From positions 1 to 48,512 of the forward strand of contig CAZWFN010000034.1 in NCBI GenBank assembly GCA_964633205.1: a stretch of DNA of 48,512 nt, in the 5' to 3' direction. This document shows positions 32,086 to 39,827 of this stretch, in pieces. Under the pieces are notes generated by a model, which had not been told where the DNA came from, made no database searches, and saw only the letters and a list, made by a program, of their open reading frames with translations. Numbering within the stretch: position 1 is the first letter of the stretch; each line of letters begins with the position of its first letter. Source of the stretch: CAYVQE01 sp964633205 (GTDB taxonomy: Bacteria > Myxococcota > B64-G9). Position numbers and translations under genes: made by a program.

Positions 32086-32331
32086 GCCGCCGTTTCGTTG
32101 GCCCGAAAAACTTTTCGCATACCCAATTTTGGGGATTCCATCAGCCCCGGGTCTGATCTATCATGACCCCCTGACAGCAACCGTGAGCCAGCTGTTTCCC
32201 ACCCGACGGGAGGGGGGACAACAAAACCAATGGGTTGGAGAGCCCAGCGGTTGTGGTCGGCACAGGGGGGGCAGCAGCGAGATCAACCATTCAGGGGTTC
32301 CCAGGGGGAGCTTCGGATCAGCGGGTGAGAG

Positions 32332-33399
32332 ATGGATGTACACTGCGATGGTCTCCGGGCCGTATTGACCGCCTGCGCCGAGCAGGTCGACGCCGAGTGC
32401 TGTGTGGCGATGCCGCTGCACGCGCGCGAGCACCACTTGCCCCACAGCCTGGTGACGCGGTGGGGGGACGAGGAGATTCTGGCCCGGGCCCTGGTGGGCT
32501 ACATGCGCCTGTTCTCCGAGGCCCTGGACCCGGCGGTGCGCCGCTGCCTGCAGCAGCAGCAGGCGCTGTGCGGCGAGACCGAGGCCTTGCTCGAGCGGCG
32601 CAACAACCTGGCCGGCTCCGGCCTGGCGCGGCTGGCCGGGGCCCGGCTGGCGCTGGTGCTGCTCGGCGAGCGTGGCCGCGAGCCGGCTGCGCTGGCCGCG
32701 CTGCGGCCTTCGAGCATGGCTCCGTTCACCGCGGCCGATCTGCGCCAGCTGCAGACCCTCGGCCGTGAGGGGCTGCTGGCCGCGGCCGACTTTCCGCGGC
32801 CGGCCGCGGCGGTCGGCAGCTGCGAGGCGGCCCTGATCGGGGCGCTGGGCAGCATCCTGCCGCTGTCCGGGGCGGCCTTCGACGGCCGTGGCCGGTTGCT
32901 GTGGATCAGCGACCGGGCCGCCCGCTGGCTGGGCATCGCGGCCACCCGACTGGCGTCCACGGTGTTCACCGCCGGCGATCGCAGCCGCTTGGAGGCGCTG
33001 CGAGAGGCGGTCCGGCGCTGCTCCAACGGCGGCGGGCAAAGGCCCGGCCGCCTGAGCTGCGCGGCCCTGGAGGCCGATGGCATGCGGCTGCAGCTCCGCC
33101 GCGCCCGGCGCGGGTCGGTCGGTGAACAGCTGACGCTGGTGCTGGCCGAGCAGACCGGAAACGGCTCGTCCGCCGACCGCTCGCGGGAGGGTCTGCTGGG
33201 GCGCGGCTGCACCCCGCGCGAGGCCGAGGTGGTCGAGCTGGCCGCCTGGGGCCTGACCCTGGACCAGATCGCCGACCAGCTCGGCGTCCGCTCCAGCACC
33301 GCCCACACCCACCTGAAGCGGATCTACAAGAAGCTGGGCGTGTCCAACCGGGCGGCGCTGGCCAGCCTGTACTACACCGGCGGCCGCGCCCGGCCGTGA
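32332..33399 (+). CDS. LuxR-family transcriptional regulator with PAS-like sensor
   Basis: 355 residues from ATG 32332. The C-terminal GerE-type helix-turn-helix is unmistakable (CTPREAEVVELAAWGLTLDQIADQLGVRSSTAHTHLKRIYKKLGVSNRAAL). The middle (about 165-275) has a PAS-like pattern (GAAFDGRGRLLWISDRAARWLG). The N-terminal 150 residues look GAF-like but weakly so. It probably responds to a small ligand or redox signal. Targets are not evident. The 246-base gap upstream has a small inverted repeat (CGAAAA-AC-TTTTCG at 32104-32117). Confidence 0.9.
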   Translation: MDVHCDGLRAVLTACAEQVDAECCVAMPLHAREHHLPHSLVTRWGDEEILARALVGYMRLFSEALDPAVRRCLQQQQALCGETEALLERRNNLAGSGLARLAGARLALVLLGERGREPAALAALRPSSMAPFTAADLRQLQTLGREGLLAAADFPRPAAAVGSCEAALIGALGSILPLSGAAFDGRGRLLWISDRAARWLGIAATRLASTVFTAGDRSRLEALREAVRRCSNGGGQRPGRLSCAALEADGMRLQLRRARRGSVGEQLTLVLAEQTGNGSSADRSREGLLGRGCTPREAEVVELAAWGLTLDQIADQLGVRSSTAHTHLKRIYKKLGVSNRAALASLYYTGGRARP

Positions 33400-33712
33400 G
33401 CCCGGCCGGCCACCCCGGCCGCCATCCCGAGCAGCAGAAGCCGCCTCGTCCACGATTCCCGCATCCACACTCCGAATTCGATGCCGACCAGCCCAGCATG
33501 CAAGCCGCAAGGAATGCGATTGACGCCGGCCGCTTTCGTTCACTACCATCGAAGCGAGCATCCGAGAATCGGCCACCGGGGAAGCGGGAAGACCCGCGGC
33601 TCGCAACAGCCAAGGCGGAGAACAAGAGCGCTTTTGTTCGTGGCCTTCGAGACCGAAATGGTCCTGGCGTCGCTGCGCATCGGCGGCCGTTGAGCGACAG
33701 GGGAGTGAGAGG
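33400..33712 (+). other. 313-bp gap with a possible structured leader before two membrane-protein genes
   Basis: No supported gene. Around 33571-33611, nested pairings are possible: GGC (33571-33573) with GCC (33609-33611), CC (33576-33577) with GG (33598-33599), and a 5-bp stem GCGGG/CCCGC (33584-33588/33593-33597) with an AAGA loop. It ends about 100 bases before the next ATG. No known riboswitch class is fully matched. Confidence 0.3.
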
Positions 33713-34270
33713 ATGGAGCTGGAGGGGACGAGGACGGTCTTGTGGCTGGTGGGTGGGGTGGCCAACCTGGCGCTGTTGGTGGGGCTGGGCTTGTTCGCGC
33801 TGCGGCGGCGGGCGCGGCGGGCGCCGCTGGTGACGGCGGCGGTGGCGCTGGCCGGGCTGCTGGGGGTGCTGGCGGCCACCTGGTGGACGCAGGCCGAGCT
33901 GCGCCAGGCCAGGCAGGCGGCGCTGGTCGGGGCCGAGCCGTGGACGAAGGTCGAGCTGGCCAACGCCGGCGCGCTGGCCGAGGCCCGCTCCGCCCGGCTG
34001 GGCCTGTGGCTGGCCCTGCTGCCGGCGCTGGCCGGTACCCTCTTCACCGCCTGGGGCCTGCTGGGCCGGCCGGCCGTAGCGCAGTCCGGGCCGGCCGGGC
34101 AGGGCGAGCCCGCTGTACCGAACGAACCGGCGCCGGACCGGCGCCGGGGTCGGCTGACCGCGGTGCTGGCCATCGCCTGCACCACCGCCGGCTGCGGCCT
34201 GGCCCTGCTGGCGCTGGTGGACTTCCTGCGCTTCGAGACCTTCTTCGCCCTGCTGATGATGCGGCTGTAG
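33713..34270 (+). CDS. Membrane protein of unknown function
   Basis: 185 residues from ATG 33713 (GAGAGG immediately upstream). It has four hydrophobic helices: two at the N-terminus (VLWLVGGVANLALLVGLGLF; VTAAVALAGLLGVLAATWW), one about 100-125 and one near the C-terminus (LAIACTTAGCGLALLALVDFL), with a Pro-rich loop between the last two. Arg-rich loops give a plausible inside orientation. No family recognised. It lies 13 bases before the next membrane-protein gene, so the pair is probably one transcript. Confidence 0.75.
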   Translation: MELEGTRTVLWLVGGVANLALLVGLGLFALRRRARRAPLVTAAVALAGLLGVLAATWWTQAELRQARQAALVGAEPWTKVELANAGALAEARSARLGLWLALLPALAGTLFTAWGLLGRPAVAQSGPAGQGEPAVPNEPAPDRRRGRLTAVLAIACTTAGCGLALLALVDFLRFETFFALLMMRL

Positions 34271-34283
34271 CCAAGGGGGAGCC

Positions 34284-34796
34284 ATGTTCGACAGCCTGGT
34301 TCTACCCTGGGCCTACGTGCCGCTGCTGGCCGGCGGCGGGGCCTTGTGCATCATCCTGCTGCTGCAGCTGGTGAAGCTGTGGCGCCGGCCGAGCGGCGAA
34401 GAGGACGCGACGGCCAGCCGGCGTCTGGCCACCCTGTCGGCGACGGCGGTGCTTGCGCTGGCAGCGGTCGCCTGGCTGCTGCTGCAGATCAGCCCGGCCG
34501 GCCGCGGGGCGGTGGCCGTCGGTCTGCTGGTGTTGGCCTGCGGTGCCGGCCTGTTCGCGCTCACCCGGGCCCACGACGCCGACGCCGACCGGATCGAGGA
34601 ACTCTTGGCGTACCGCGACGCCATCGCCTTCGACTTCATCCCCTTCGAGCTCACCGACCAGCCGCGCCCGGCAGCGCTGGCCCCACCCCTGGATGAGACC
34701 CTGGGCGCCTGGGCGAAAAAGCTCGACGCGGCGGCCGGGCGGGGTCGCGTGGCGGTCTGGGTCGAGCGGGGCCGATCCGAGCGCAAGGCCCGCTGA
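34284..34796 (+). CDS. Membrane protein of unknown function
   Basis: 170 residues; ATG 34284 after AAGGGGGAG. There are three N-terminal membrane helices (LLAGGGALCIILLLQLV, SATAVLALAAVAWLLLQI, AVAVGLLVLACGAGLFAL). A soluble C-terminal region (about 100-170) then contains IEELLAYRDAIAFDFIPFEL and a charged end. No family recognised. It partners with the preceding gene by position only, and converges with the DUF4342 gene. Confidence 0.75.
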   Translation: MFDSLVLPWAYVPLLAGGGALCIILLLQLVKLWRRPSGEEDATASRRLATLSATAVLALAAVAWLLLQISPAGRGAVAVGLLVLACGAGLFALTRAHDADADRIEELLAYRDAIAFDFIPFELTDQPRPAALAPPLDETLGAWAKKLDAAAGRGRVAVWVERGRSERKAR

Positions 34797-34813
34797 GTCG
34801 CGGCCGCGCTGGA

Positions 34814-35125
34814 TCAATCCCCTTGCGGGGTCTCGTCTTCTGCCGCCGCGTCGGCCGGCTTGTCGCGGATGACTTCGATCTTGCAGGAGGTGAGCAGCGC
34901 GGCCATGGCGCCCAGGGCGGCCAGCACCGGGGCCAGCAGGGTGACCACCCCGCCCACGGCCACCGCGCCGGTCAGCGGCACCTCCATCAAGCTGCTGCCG
35001 TCGTCGCGCCGGATGATCACCCGGCGCACATTGCCCTCGCGCACCAGGCGGCGCACGTTGTCGACCAGCTCGCTGCCCAACGCTTCGAACTCCTCGCTGA
35101 AGGTCTGTCCGTCCTTGTCGCGCAT
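34814..35125 (-). CDS. DUF4342 family protein
   Basis: 103 residues from ATG 35125 with GGGGAGGTG upstream; a longer upstream frame looks non-coding. FEALGSELVDNVRRLVREGNVRRVIIRRDDGSSLMEVPLT followed by a hydrophobic helix (VTLLAPVLAALGAMAALLTSCKIEVI) is the typical DUF4342 layout: an amphipathic N-terminus, then one hydrophobic segment. Function unknown. Many homologues are encoded alone near small membrane proteins, as here. Confidence 0.88.
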   Translation of the reverse strand: MRDKDGQTFSEEFEALGSELVDNVRRLVREGNVRRVIIRRDDGSSLMEVPLTGAVAVGGVVTLLAPVLAALGAMAALLTSCKIEVIRDKPADAAAEDETPQGD

Positions 35126-35263
35126 GCCACCTCCCCGGGCCAACCACCGCTCGCGGACCGTGCCGCTGTCCGGCGACCAGCATGCCGCCTCGGACCCCGC
35201 TGTGTCCAGTCGCACAGCCCGGTTCAACCGAGACAGAGCCCGGCCACCGAATGCTGATGCGAT

Positions 35264-35292
35264 TTGACGGAACGCGGTCCTTTGGGCAACAT
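35264..35292 (+). promoter_or_regulatory. Weak candidate promoter of hicBA
   Basis: TTGACG (35264-35269) and CAACAT (35287-35292) are 17 bases apart, just before the GGAGG (35307-35311) and ATG of hicB. The -35 is good (five of six), the -10 poor (three of six). Confidence 0.3.
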
Positions 35293-35320
35293 GGCTTACA
35301 GAGATTGAGGAGGCATCAAC

Positions 35321-35545
35321 ATGGCCTACAAGGTGAGTGTAGTCATCGAAAAAGACGAGAACGGCTACTACGCCTATTGTCCTCAGTTAGCGGGTTGCCA
35401 TAGCCAGGGCGACACCTTCGAGCAGGTCGCCGAGCACATCGAGGAAGCCATCGCTCTCTATCTCGAGACCTTGTCCGCCGAGGAGAAGCAAGCATGCCTG
35501 AGTCGACAGGTATTCACCTCCAGCGTCGAGGTCGAGGTTGCCTAG
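35321..35545 (+). CDS. hicB: HicB antitoxin
   Basis: 74 residues; ATG 35321 with GGAGG upstream. The partial RNase H-like fold of HicB is clear: YKVSVVIEKDENGYYAYCPQLAGCHSQGDTFEQVAEHIEEAIALYLE. The short version here has no obvious C-terminal helix-turn-helix or ribbon-helix-helix. It would neutralise HicA by direct binding. The gene precedes hicA, the reverse of the classical E. coli order. Confidence 0.92.
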   Translation: MAYKVSVVIEKDENGYYAYCPQLAGCHSQGDTFEQVAEHIEEAIALYLETLSAEEKQACLSRQVFTSSVEVEVA

Positions 35546-35732
35546 GCTGCCGCGTCTGACCGCGGCCGCTGCCGAGAACCTACTGCTCGAGGCCGGCTTC
35601 AAGCTCATCCGCTCCAGGGGCAGCCACCGCATATACCGCAAGGGGAATCAGAGGTTCGTGCTGCCTTTTCATGCGGGCAAAACGCTGCATCCGAAGATCA
35701 TCAAACAGCTCATGGCCTTGACGGATCAGTAG
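35538..35732 (+). CDS. hicA: HicA mRNA interferase toxin
   Basis: 64 residues from TTG 35538, overlapping hicB by 8 bases. LPRLTAAAAENLLLEAGFKLIRSRGSHRIYRKG and the end TLHPKIIKQLM are the compact dsRBD-like HicA fold; the His in GSHRIY is the catalytic position of the family. A translation-inhibiting RNase, silenced by the linked HicB. The TTG start and overlap suggest low, coupled expression. Confidence 0.9.
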   Translation: MPRLPRLTAAAAENLLLEAGFKLIRSRGSHRIYRKGNQRFVLPFHAGKTLHPKIIKQLMALTDQ

Positions 35733-35781
35733 TGGCTACACCCGACCAAATCGGAATCGAATCCACGGCAGCCGAACACGC

Positions 35782-36785
35782 TCAGAAGATGACCACCATG
35801 GTGCCCGGCTCGACCTGGTCGTAGAAGCGGCCGATGTCGCGCAGGTGCAGCACCACGCAGCCCCAGGACAGGTGGCGCGGGCCGGCGTCGTCCCATTCTT
35901 CGATCCAGCCGTGGAAGCCGATGCCGCTGCCCAGCCGGGTGCCGGCCGGGGTGGGGCGGCGGCGGTGATGAAGTACATGCCGCGCGGCGTGTTCAGGTCG
36001 CCGCGGCGGCGCTTGGCCCCATGGCCCTGGCCCAGGCTGACAGCGTAGTCGCCCACCGGCCGGCCGCCACGGTAGCAGCGCATGCGGTAGGCCGCCGCAT
36101 CCACCAGCACCAGCCGCGGCTCGCGCGGCGGTACGAACAGCCGCCGGTGGGCGCGGATGAAGCGCGAGGGCGGGGCGTAGTGGCGCGCAATCCAGTCCCG
36201 GCCCTCGCCGAAGGCCGCCGGCCAGTAGACCGCCGGCAGGCTCTCGTCCCAGCGCAGCTCCAGGTGCAGATGCGGCGCGTAGAGTCCGGTGGGGTGGCGG
36301 CCGATGCGGCCGATGAGCTGCCGCCGGCGCACCGGTTCGCCGACGGCCACCTGCGGCGGGCCCAGGTGGGCGTACAGCGAGCGGATGCGCCGCTTGCGCT
36401 GGTTTTCGTAGAACACGTGCTGGATCATGACCACGCCGCCCCAGAGCTGCTCGTCCCGCCCGGCGTAGATCACCCGGCCGGCGGCCACCGCCCGCACCGG
36501 TTGGCCGGCAGCGCCGCTGCGGCTGGTGAAGTCCTCGCCCGGGTGGATGCCCAGGGCGAAGGGCCGGCCGAAGCCAAGCGAGACCCGCCAGCCGCGGTGG
36601 AGCCGAGCGCTGCCGGTGTCGCCGACCGGGAAGTCGAAGCCGTCGGCCGGCGGCAGCGTGCTGTCGAGGTAGGCGGCGAAGGGGTCTTGGCCCGCGGCGG
36701 ACCCGGCCGGCGCCGCCAGCCAGACCGCCAGCAGCGCTGCCCCAGCCGCTGTCGTGGATGCGGCCCAGCGCATGCCGCCCAGCAT
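35782..36785 (-). CDS. Secreted M23 peptidase fused to L,D-transpeptidase (YkuD), frameshifted
   Basis: Two frames join into one protein of about 334 residues. From ATG 36785 there is a signal peptide (AGAALLAVWLAAPAGSAAG), then an M23/LytM domain with GIHPGEDFTS (zinc His and Asp) and APHLHLELRW (HLH). A YkuD N-terminal half follows (RLVLVDAAAYRMRCYRGG to GMYFITAA). The catalytic YkuD part GFHGWIEEWDD and LSWGCVVLHL lies in the next frame and ends at 35782. The shift is in or near the C4 run 35953-35956 (minus-strand CCCC); one extra C would restore it. It would both cut and re-crosslink peptidoglycan. Indel error or recent inactivation cannot be told apart here. Confidence 0.85.
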
Positions 36786-36899
36786 GTCCCGGCGACCGGT
36801 CGGTTGTCCAGACCACCGTCGCCGCTCCCGCCAGCGGCGGGGCTGGTGGCCGTGGTGGAACCAGGGTTCCGTCGGACGAGGTCCGGCGTATAGATTGGT

Positions 36900-36919
36900 G
36901 CCGGGTTGTCAGACCCGGC
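36900..36919 (-). terminator. Hairpin after the SatP-like gene, possible terminator
   Basis: Perfect 7-bp arms GCCGGGT (36900-36906) and ACCCGGC (36913-36919) with a 6-base loop. It lies about 80 bases beyond the SatP-like stop on the minus strand. There is no U-tract, so it may end transcription inefficiently or have another role. Confidence 0.25.
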
Positions 36920-36999
36920 GCGGCCAGGGCTCGTAGCCGGAGGCTGGGCCATGATGGCAGCAGGAACGAGACCGGTCTCTGCCCTGTCGCCGGATCCTC

Positions 37000-37899
37000 T
37001 CAGCCGTACTTCTGCAGCACCAGCTGCTCGTAGAGATCGATGCCGGGGGCGGTCAGGCGGGCCGAGCGGACGGCCCGGGTCTGCTCGTCGAGGCTGAGCT
37101 CGAGGTAGCCGAGCTCGGCCAGGTAGTGCAGGTTGGGCTCGAGCTGGGCGGCTTGGGGCAGGGCGGCCACCCGCTGGCGCAGCGCCTCGACCGGTAGCTC
37201 GGCGAAGGCCTGCTGTTGCCAGTGGGCGTAGAGGGCGTCGAAGAGGGTGCGGCGCAGGCGCCAGTCGAAGCCGCCGCTGGCCGGATCGGCCGCCGCGGTC
37301 ATCAGCGGCCCGCCCAGGCGGAAGATCTGCCGGCCGGCCACCGGGTTGATCAGCGCGCCGAAGGCCAACCACAGGGCCAGGCCGGCCAGCACCACCGTCA
37401 GCCCGGCGATCACCGGGTTCAGCGCCTCCAGCCCGGTCAGCGACTTGACGATGCGCACCGCGAACAGCAGGTCGATGTCGAGCAGGAACAGAAAGAGCAG
37501 CTTGCTGAAGAAGCCGAAGGCGTAGGTCAGCGCCAGGAAGATGAGCAGCAGCACGATCTCGGTGGCCAGTCCGACCGCCGGGTCGGGGACCAGGCCGCCG
37601 GCCAGGGCGTCGAGCGACCAGCCGTTGACCAACCACAGAAAGGCGAAGGTGGTGAACACGGTGCCGCTGAGCACGTGCTTGTTGGCCAGGGCCATCAACC
37701 CCGCCAGCAGCTGGCAGCCGGCGCCGAACAGCAGGGCGAACACGGCCGCGGTCTGCAGCCCGGCCGGGGTCAGGCCGTAGCCCAGGGCCGAGGGCACCAG
37801 GGCGGCACAGCCGATGGCCAGCCCCAGCAGGCCCAGGGGAATGGGGTTGCCGAACACCTCGCGGGCCGCCCCCGGCCCCAGCTCGATCCTGCGCACCAT
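37000..37899 (-). CDS. GPR1/FUN34/SatP-type acetate transporter with winged-helix-like C-terminal extension
   Basis: 299 residues; ATG 37899 with AAGGAAGG upstream. NPIPLGLLGLAIGCAALVPSA is the defining NPAPLGL motif of acetate/succinate transporters, and six helices span residues 20-200. The usual bacterial family member is about 190-210 residues. Here about 95 extra residues follow, with helices (RRTLFDALYAHWQQQAF; PVEALRQRVAAL), then HYLAELGYLEL and RSARLTAPGIDLYEQL, which reads like a winged-helix domain. The gene has a strong promoter with palindromic operators (37928-37971). Autoregulation by the tail is a testable guess. Confidence 0.88.
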   Translation of the reverse strand: MVRRIELGPGAAREVFGNPIPLGLLGLAIGCAALVPSALGYGLTPAGLQTAAVFALLFGAGCQLLAGLMALANKHVLSGTVFTTFAFLWLVNGWSLDALAGGLVPDPAVGLATEIVLLLIFLALTYAFGFFSKLLFLFLLDIDLLFAVRIVKSLTGLEALNPVIAGLTVVLAGLALWLAFGALINPVAGRQIFRLGGPLMTAAADPASGGFDWRLRRTLFDALYAHWQQQAFAELPVEALRQRVAALPQAAQLEPNLHYLAELGYLELSLDEQTRAVRSARLTAPGIDLYEQLVLQKYG

Positions 37900-37927
37900 C
37901 GAACACCTTCCTTTCCCGAGGCTTGGT

Positions 37928-37971
37928 TGTGCAACTGCACACTAATGTAGCACTGCACAATACAATGTCAA
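37928..37971 (-). promoter_or_regulatory. Promoter of the SatP-like gene overlapped by palindromic operator copies
   Basis: On the minus strand a perfect TTGACA (37971-37966) and TACATT (37949-37944) are 16 bases apart. A perfect palindrome TGTGCA-AC-TGCACA (37928-37941) lies just downstream of the -10, and a degenerate copy TGTAGCACTGCACA (37946-37959) overlaps the -10 and spacer. This is the geometry of a repressor site. Confidence 0.65.
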
Positions 37972-37987
37972 GGTAAAAAATAAAAAC

Positions 37988-38027
37988 CTGAAAAAGCAGC
38001 GCAAAAGCTGAAAAAGCAGCGCAAAAG
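37988..38027. repeat. Exact tandem duplication of a 20-bp AT-rich unit
   Basis: The unit ctgaaaaagcagcgcaaaag occurs twice head to tail (37988-38007, 38008-38027). It lies in the AT-rich space between two divergent genes and between operator copies. The function is unknown; it may alter promoter spacing. Confidence 0.9.
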
Positions 38028-38040
38028 CGAGATTGCCTTG

Positions 38041-38054
38041 TGTGCAAATGCAGT
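38041..38054. promoter_or_regulatory. Third copy of the TGTGCA-NN-TGCACA operator
   Basis: TGTGCAAATGCAGT (38041-38054) matches the arms of the palindrome at 37928-37941 except for one base. It lies upstream of the gene starting at 38127, so both divergent genes may be controlled by the same factor. Confidence 0.45.
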
Positions 38055-38126
38055 ATTCAATCGCGGCCCGGGATGCGCTATGCTGGGATCCAGGTGGTTG
38101 GACAAAAGCGGAAAGCGAGGGGCGGA

Positions 38127-38621
38127 ATGCGGATCCAGATCGGCTCCGGAAGAAGCGGCGGCGGGAGCCTGCCTTCGTTGCAGCACCTGCTGGGCTCCAA
38201 GGGCAAGATCACCGGCATCATCCTGACCGTGCTGGTCGTCGGTCTGCTGCTGCTGGACTTCCTCGTGCTCCGGGGCGATGTGGTCGCCCGGGGCAGCGTG
38301 AAGATGAGCGACCAGGAGGCCTTCATGGTCATCCCGGTGACCCAGCAGTTCGAGGAGCACTACGTCACCATCGACCCCGGCAGCGGCCGGCGCGACTACC
38401 GGCTGAGCTACCGGCTGCTGGATCCCGAGGGCGAGGAGGTGCTCAGCGACTCGGAGCTGCTCGGCAGCAGCAAGACCCGCGGTTTCACCTTCGAACCCTT
38501 CCTGGAAGGCGAGTACCGGCTGTACGTCGACAACGAGCAGCTGCTCGGCCGCACCACCCGCTCCGCCCGGGTGCGGGTCTACGTCAACGACCGCCGCTTC
38601 ATCAGCAAGATGTTCGACTGA
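38127..38621 (+). CDS. Membrane-anchored protein of unknown function
   Basis: 164 residues from ATG 38127 (GCGAGGGGCGG upstream). One N-terminal helix (ITGIILTVLVVGLLLLDFLVL) anchors a likely periplasmic domain rich in beta-strand patterns (EEHYVTIDPGSGRRDYRLSYRLLDPEGEEVL). It ends with RVRVYVNDRRFISKMFD. No family recognised; the strand-rich domain looks immunoglobulin-like. It is divergent from the SatP-like gene across a shared regulatory region. Confidence 0.75.
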   Translation: MRIQIGSGRSGGGSLPSLQHLLGSKGKITGIILTVLVVGLLLLDFLVLRGDVVARGSVKMSDQEAFMVIPVTQQFEEHYVTIDPGSGRRDYRLSYRLLDPEGEEVLSDSELLGSSKTRGFTFEPFLEGEYRLYVDNEQLLGRTTRSARVRVYVNDRRFISKMFD

Positions 38622-38672
38622 CCGCGGTCGCTTTCCAGTACCCGAGCGGCGTCCATCCGTGGCGTGTGCAGG

Positions 38673-39827
38673 TCAGTCCGAACCGGCGTCGCGCTGGCCG
38701 AGGTCGATGCCGATGGCCTGGATGGCCGGCCGGCCCTCGAACAGCACGATCTGGGTCAGCACCTCGATCGGCAGCGGGCTGCCGTCGCGGCGGCGCAGGC
38801 GGGTGGTGTAGTGGTGCGGCCGGTCCGCGTCGCCGTCGGCCCAGCGCCGCTGGTAGTCGGCGATGCGGTCGACCTCCTCGGGCAGCACCAGGCTCAGCAA
38901 GTCGGCGCTCAGCAGCTCGTGCGCAACGGCGAAGCCCAGCATGGTGGCCGCGGTGCGGTTGGCGAAGACCAGCCGGCCGTCCTGGATGATGCCGACCGCC
39001 AGCGGCAGGTGCTCGACCAGGCTGCGGTAGCGGTGCTCGCTGGCCCGCAGGGCGTCTTCGCGCTCGGTCACGTCCTGGACCACCACGTGCAGCGCCGGCC
39101 GGCCCAGATGCTCGATGGCGCAGGCGAAGGCCTCCACCTGCAGCAAGCGGCCGTCCCGGTGTTGCAGCTCGAGCTTGATGTGGTCCGGGGTGTCCGGGCG
39201 TTTGGCCAGGCGGGCGGCGGCCCAGCGCGCCAGGCGCTCGCGCTCGTGCGGCGGCACCGGGCCCATGGCGTCGCGGCCGATGATCTGCAGCGGATCGTCG
39301 AAGCCGAAGATGGCGGCGCTGGTCCGGTTGACGTAGACCACCCGGCCGTCCTGGAAGATGGCCACCGCATAGGGCATGCCCTCGGTCAGCTCGCGGTAGC
39401 GGCGCTCGGCCTCGCGCAGGGCCGCCTCGGAGCGTTTGCGGCGGGTGATGTCGCGGATGATGGCGATGGCCCCGCCTTCCGGTGTGGGCGAGATGCTGAT
39501 CTCGGTATCCAGCTCGTGGCCGGCGTGGTTGAGCAGGTGGTACTCGGCCAGCAGCGACAGGTTCTTGGCCACCGCTTCCAGCGACAGATCCCGCACCCGG
39601 GGGTCGGATGGGATCAGATCGCGCACGTGGTGGCCGATCAACTTCTCCGGCGACAGCCCGAGCAGACGGCTGGCGCTGGGGTTGGCCTGCTCGATTCGTT
39701 GATCGCTGCCCAGCACCAGCACCGCGTCGACCACGTGCTGCATCAGGTGCTTGAAATGGGCCGCAGACGCGTACAGCTCATCGAGCCCCAGCGGCTCCAT
39801 GCGCGGGGAGTGGTAGACGGCTTTCAC
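38673..39827 (-). CDS. Triple-PAS sensory protein without an output domain
   Basis: 384 residues from GTG 39827 with AGGAGA 9 bases upstream; ATG at 39893 has no Shine-Dalgarno. Three PAS/PAC units are visible: residues about 18-130 (VVDAVLVLGSDQRIEQANPSASRLLG), about 145-260 (MPYAVAIFQDGRVVYVNRTSAAIFGF) and about 275-375 (LPLAVGIIQDGRLVFANRTAATMLGF), each ending in a VxDVTER/IRDITRR-like PAC. No kinase, GGDEF, EAL or HTH follows before the stop. It may act by protein contact, or have lost an output domain. No heme or flavin signature is evident. Confidence 0.88.
   Translation of the reverse strand: MKAVYHSPRMEPLGLDELYASAAHFKHLMQHVVDAVLVLGSDQRIEQANPSASRLLGLSPEKLIGHHVRDLIPSDPRVRDLSLEAVAKNLSLLAEYHLLNHAGHELDTEISISPTPEGGAIAIIRDITRRKRSEAALREAERRYRELTEGMPYAVAIFQDGRVVYVNRTSAAIFGFDDPLQIIGRDAMGPVPPHERERLARWAAARLAKRPDTPDHIKLELQHRDGRLLQVEAFACAIEHLGRPALHVVVQDVTEREDALRASEHRYRSLVEHLPLAVGIIQDGRLVFANRTAATMLGFAVAHELLSADLLSLVLPEEVDRIADYQRRWADGDADRPHHYTTRLRRRDGSPLPIEVLTQIVLFEGRPAIQAIGIDLGQRDAGSD

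Noticed and set aside
35736..36785. The M23 frame read to its own stop at 35736
   Set aside because: The last 65 residues in that frame are Ala/Ser/Thr-rich with no YkuD motif, while the neighbouring frame gives the catalytic motif, so I use the joined frame ending at 35782.
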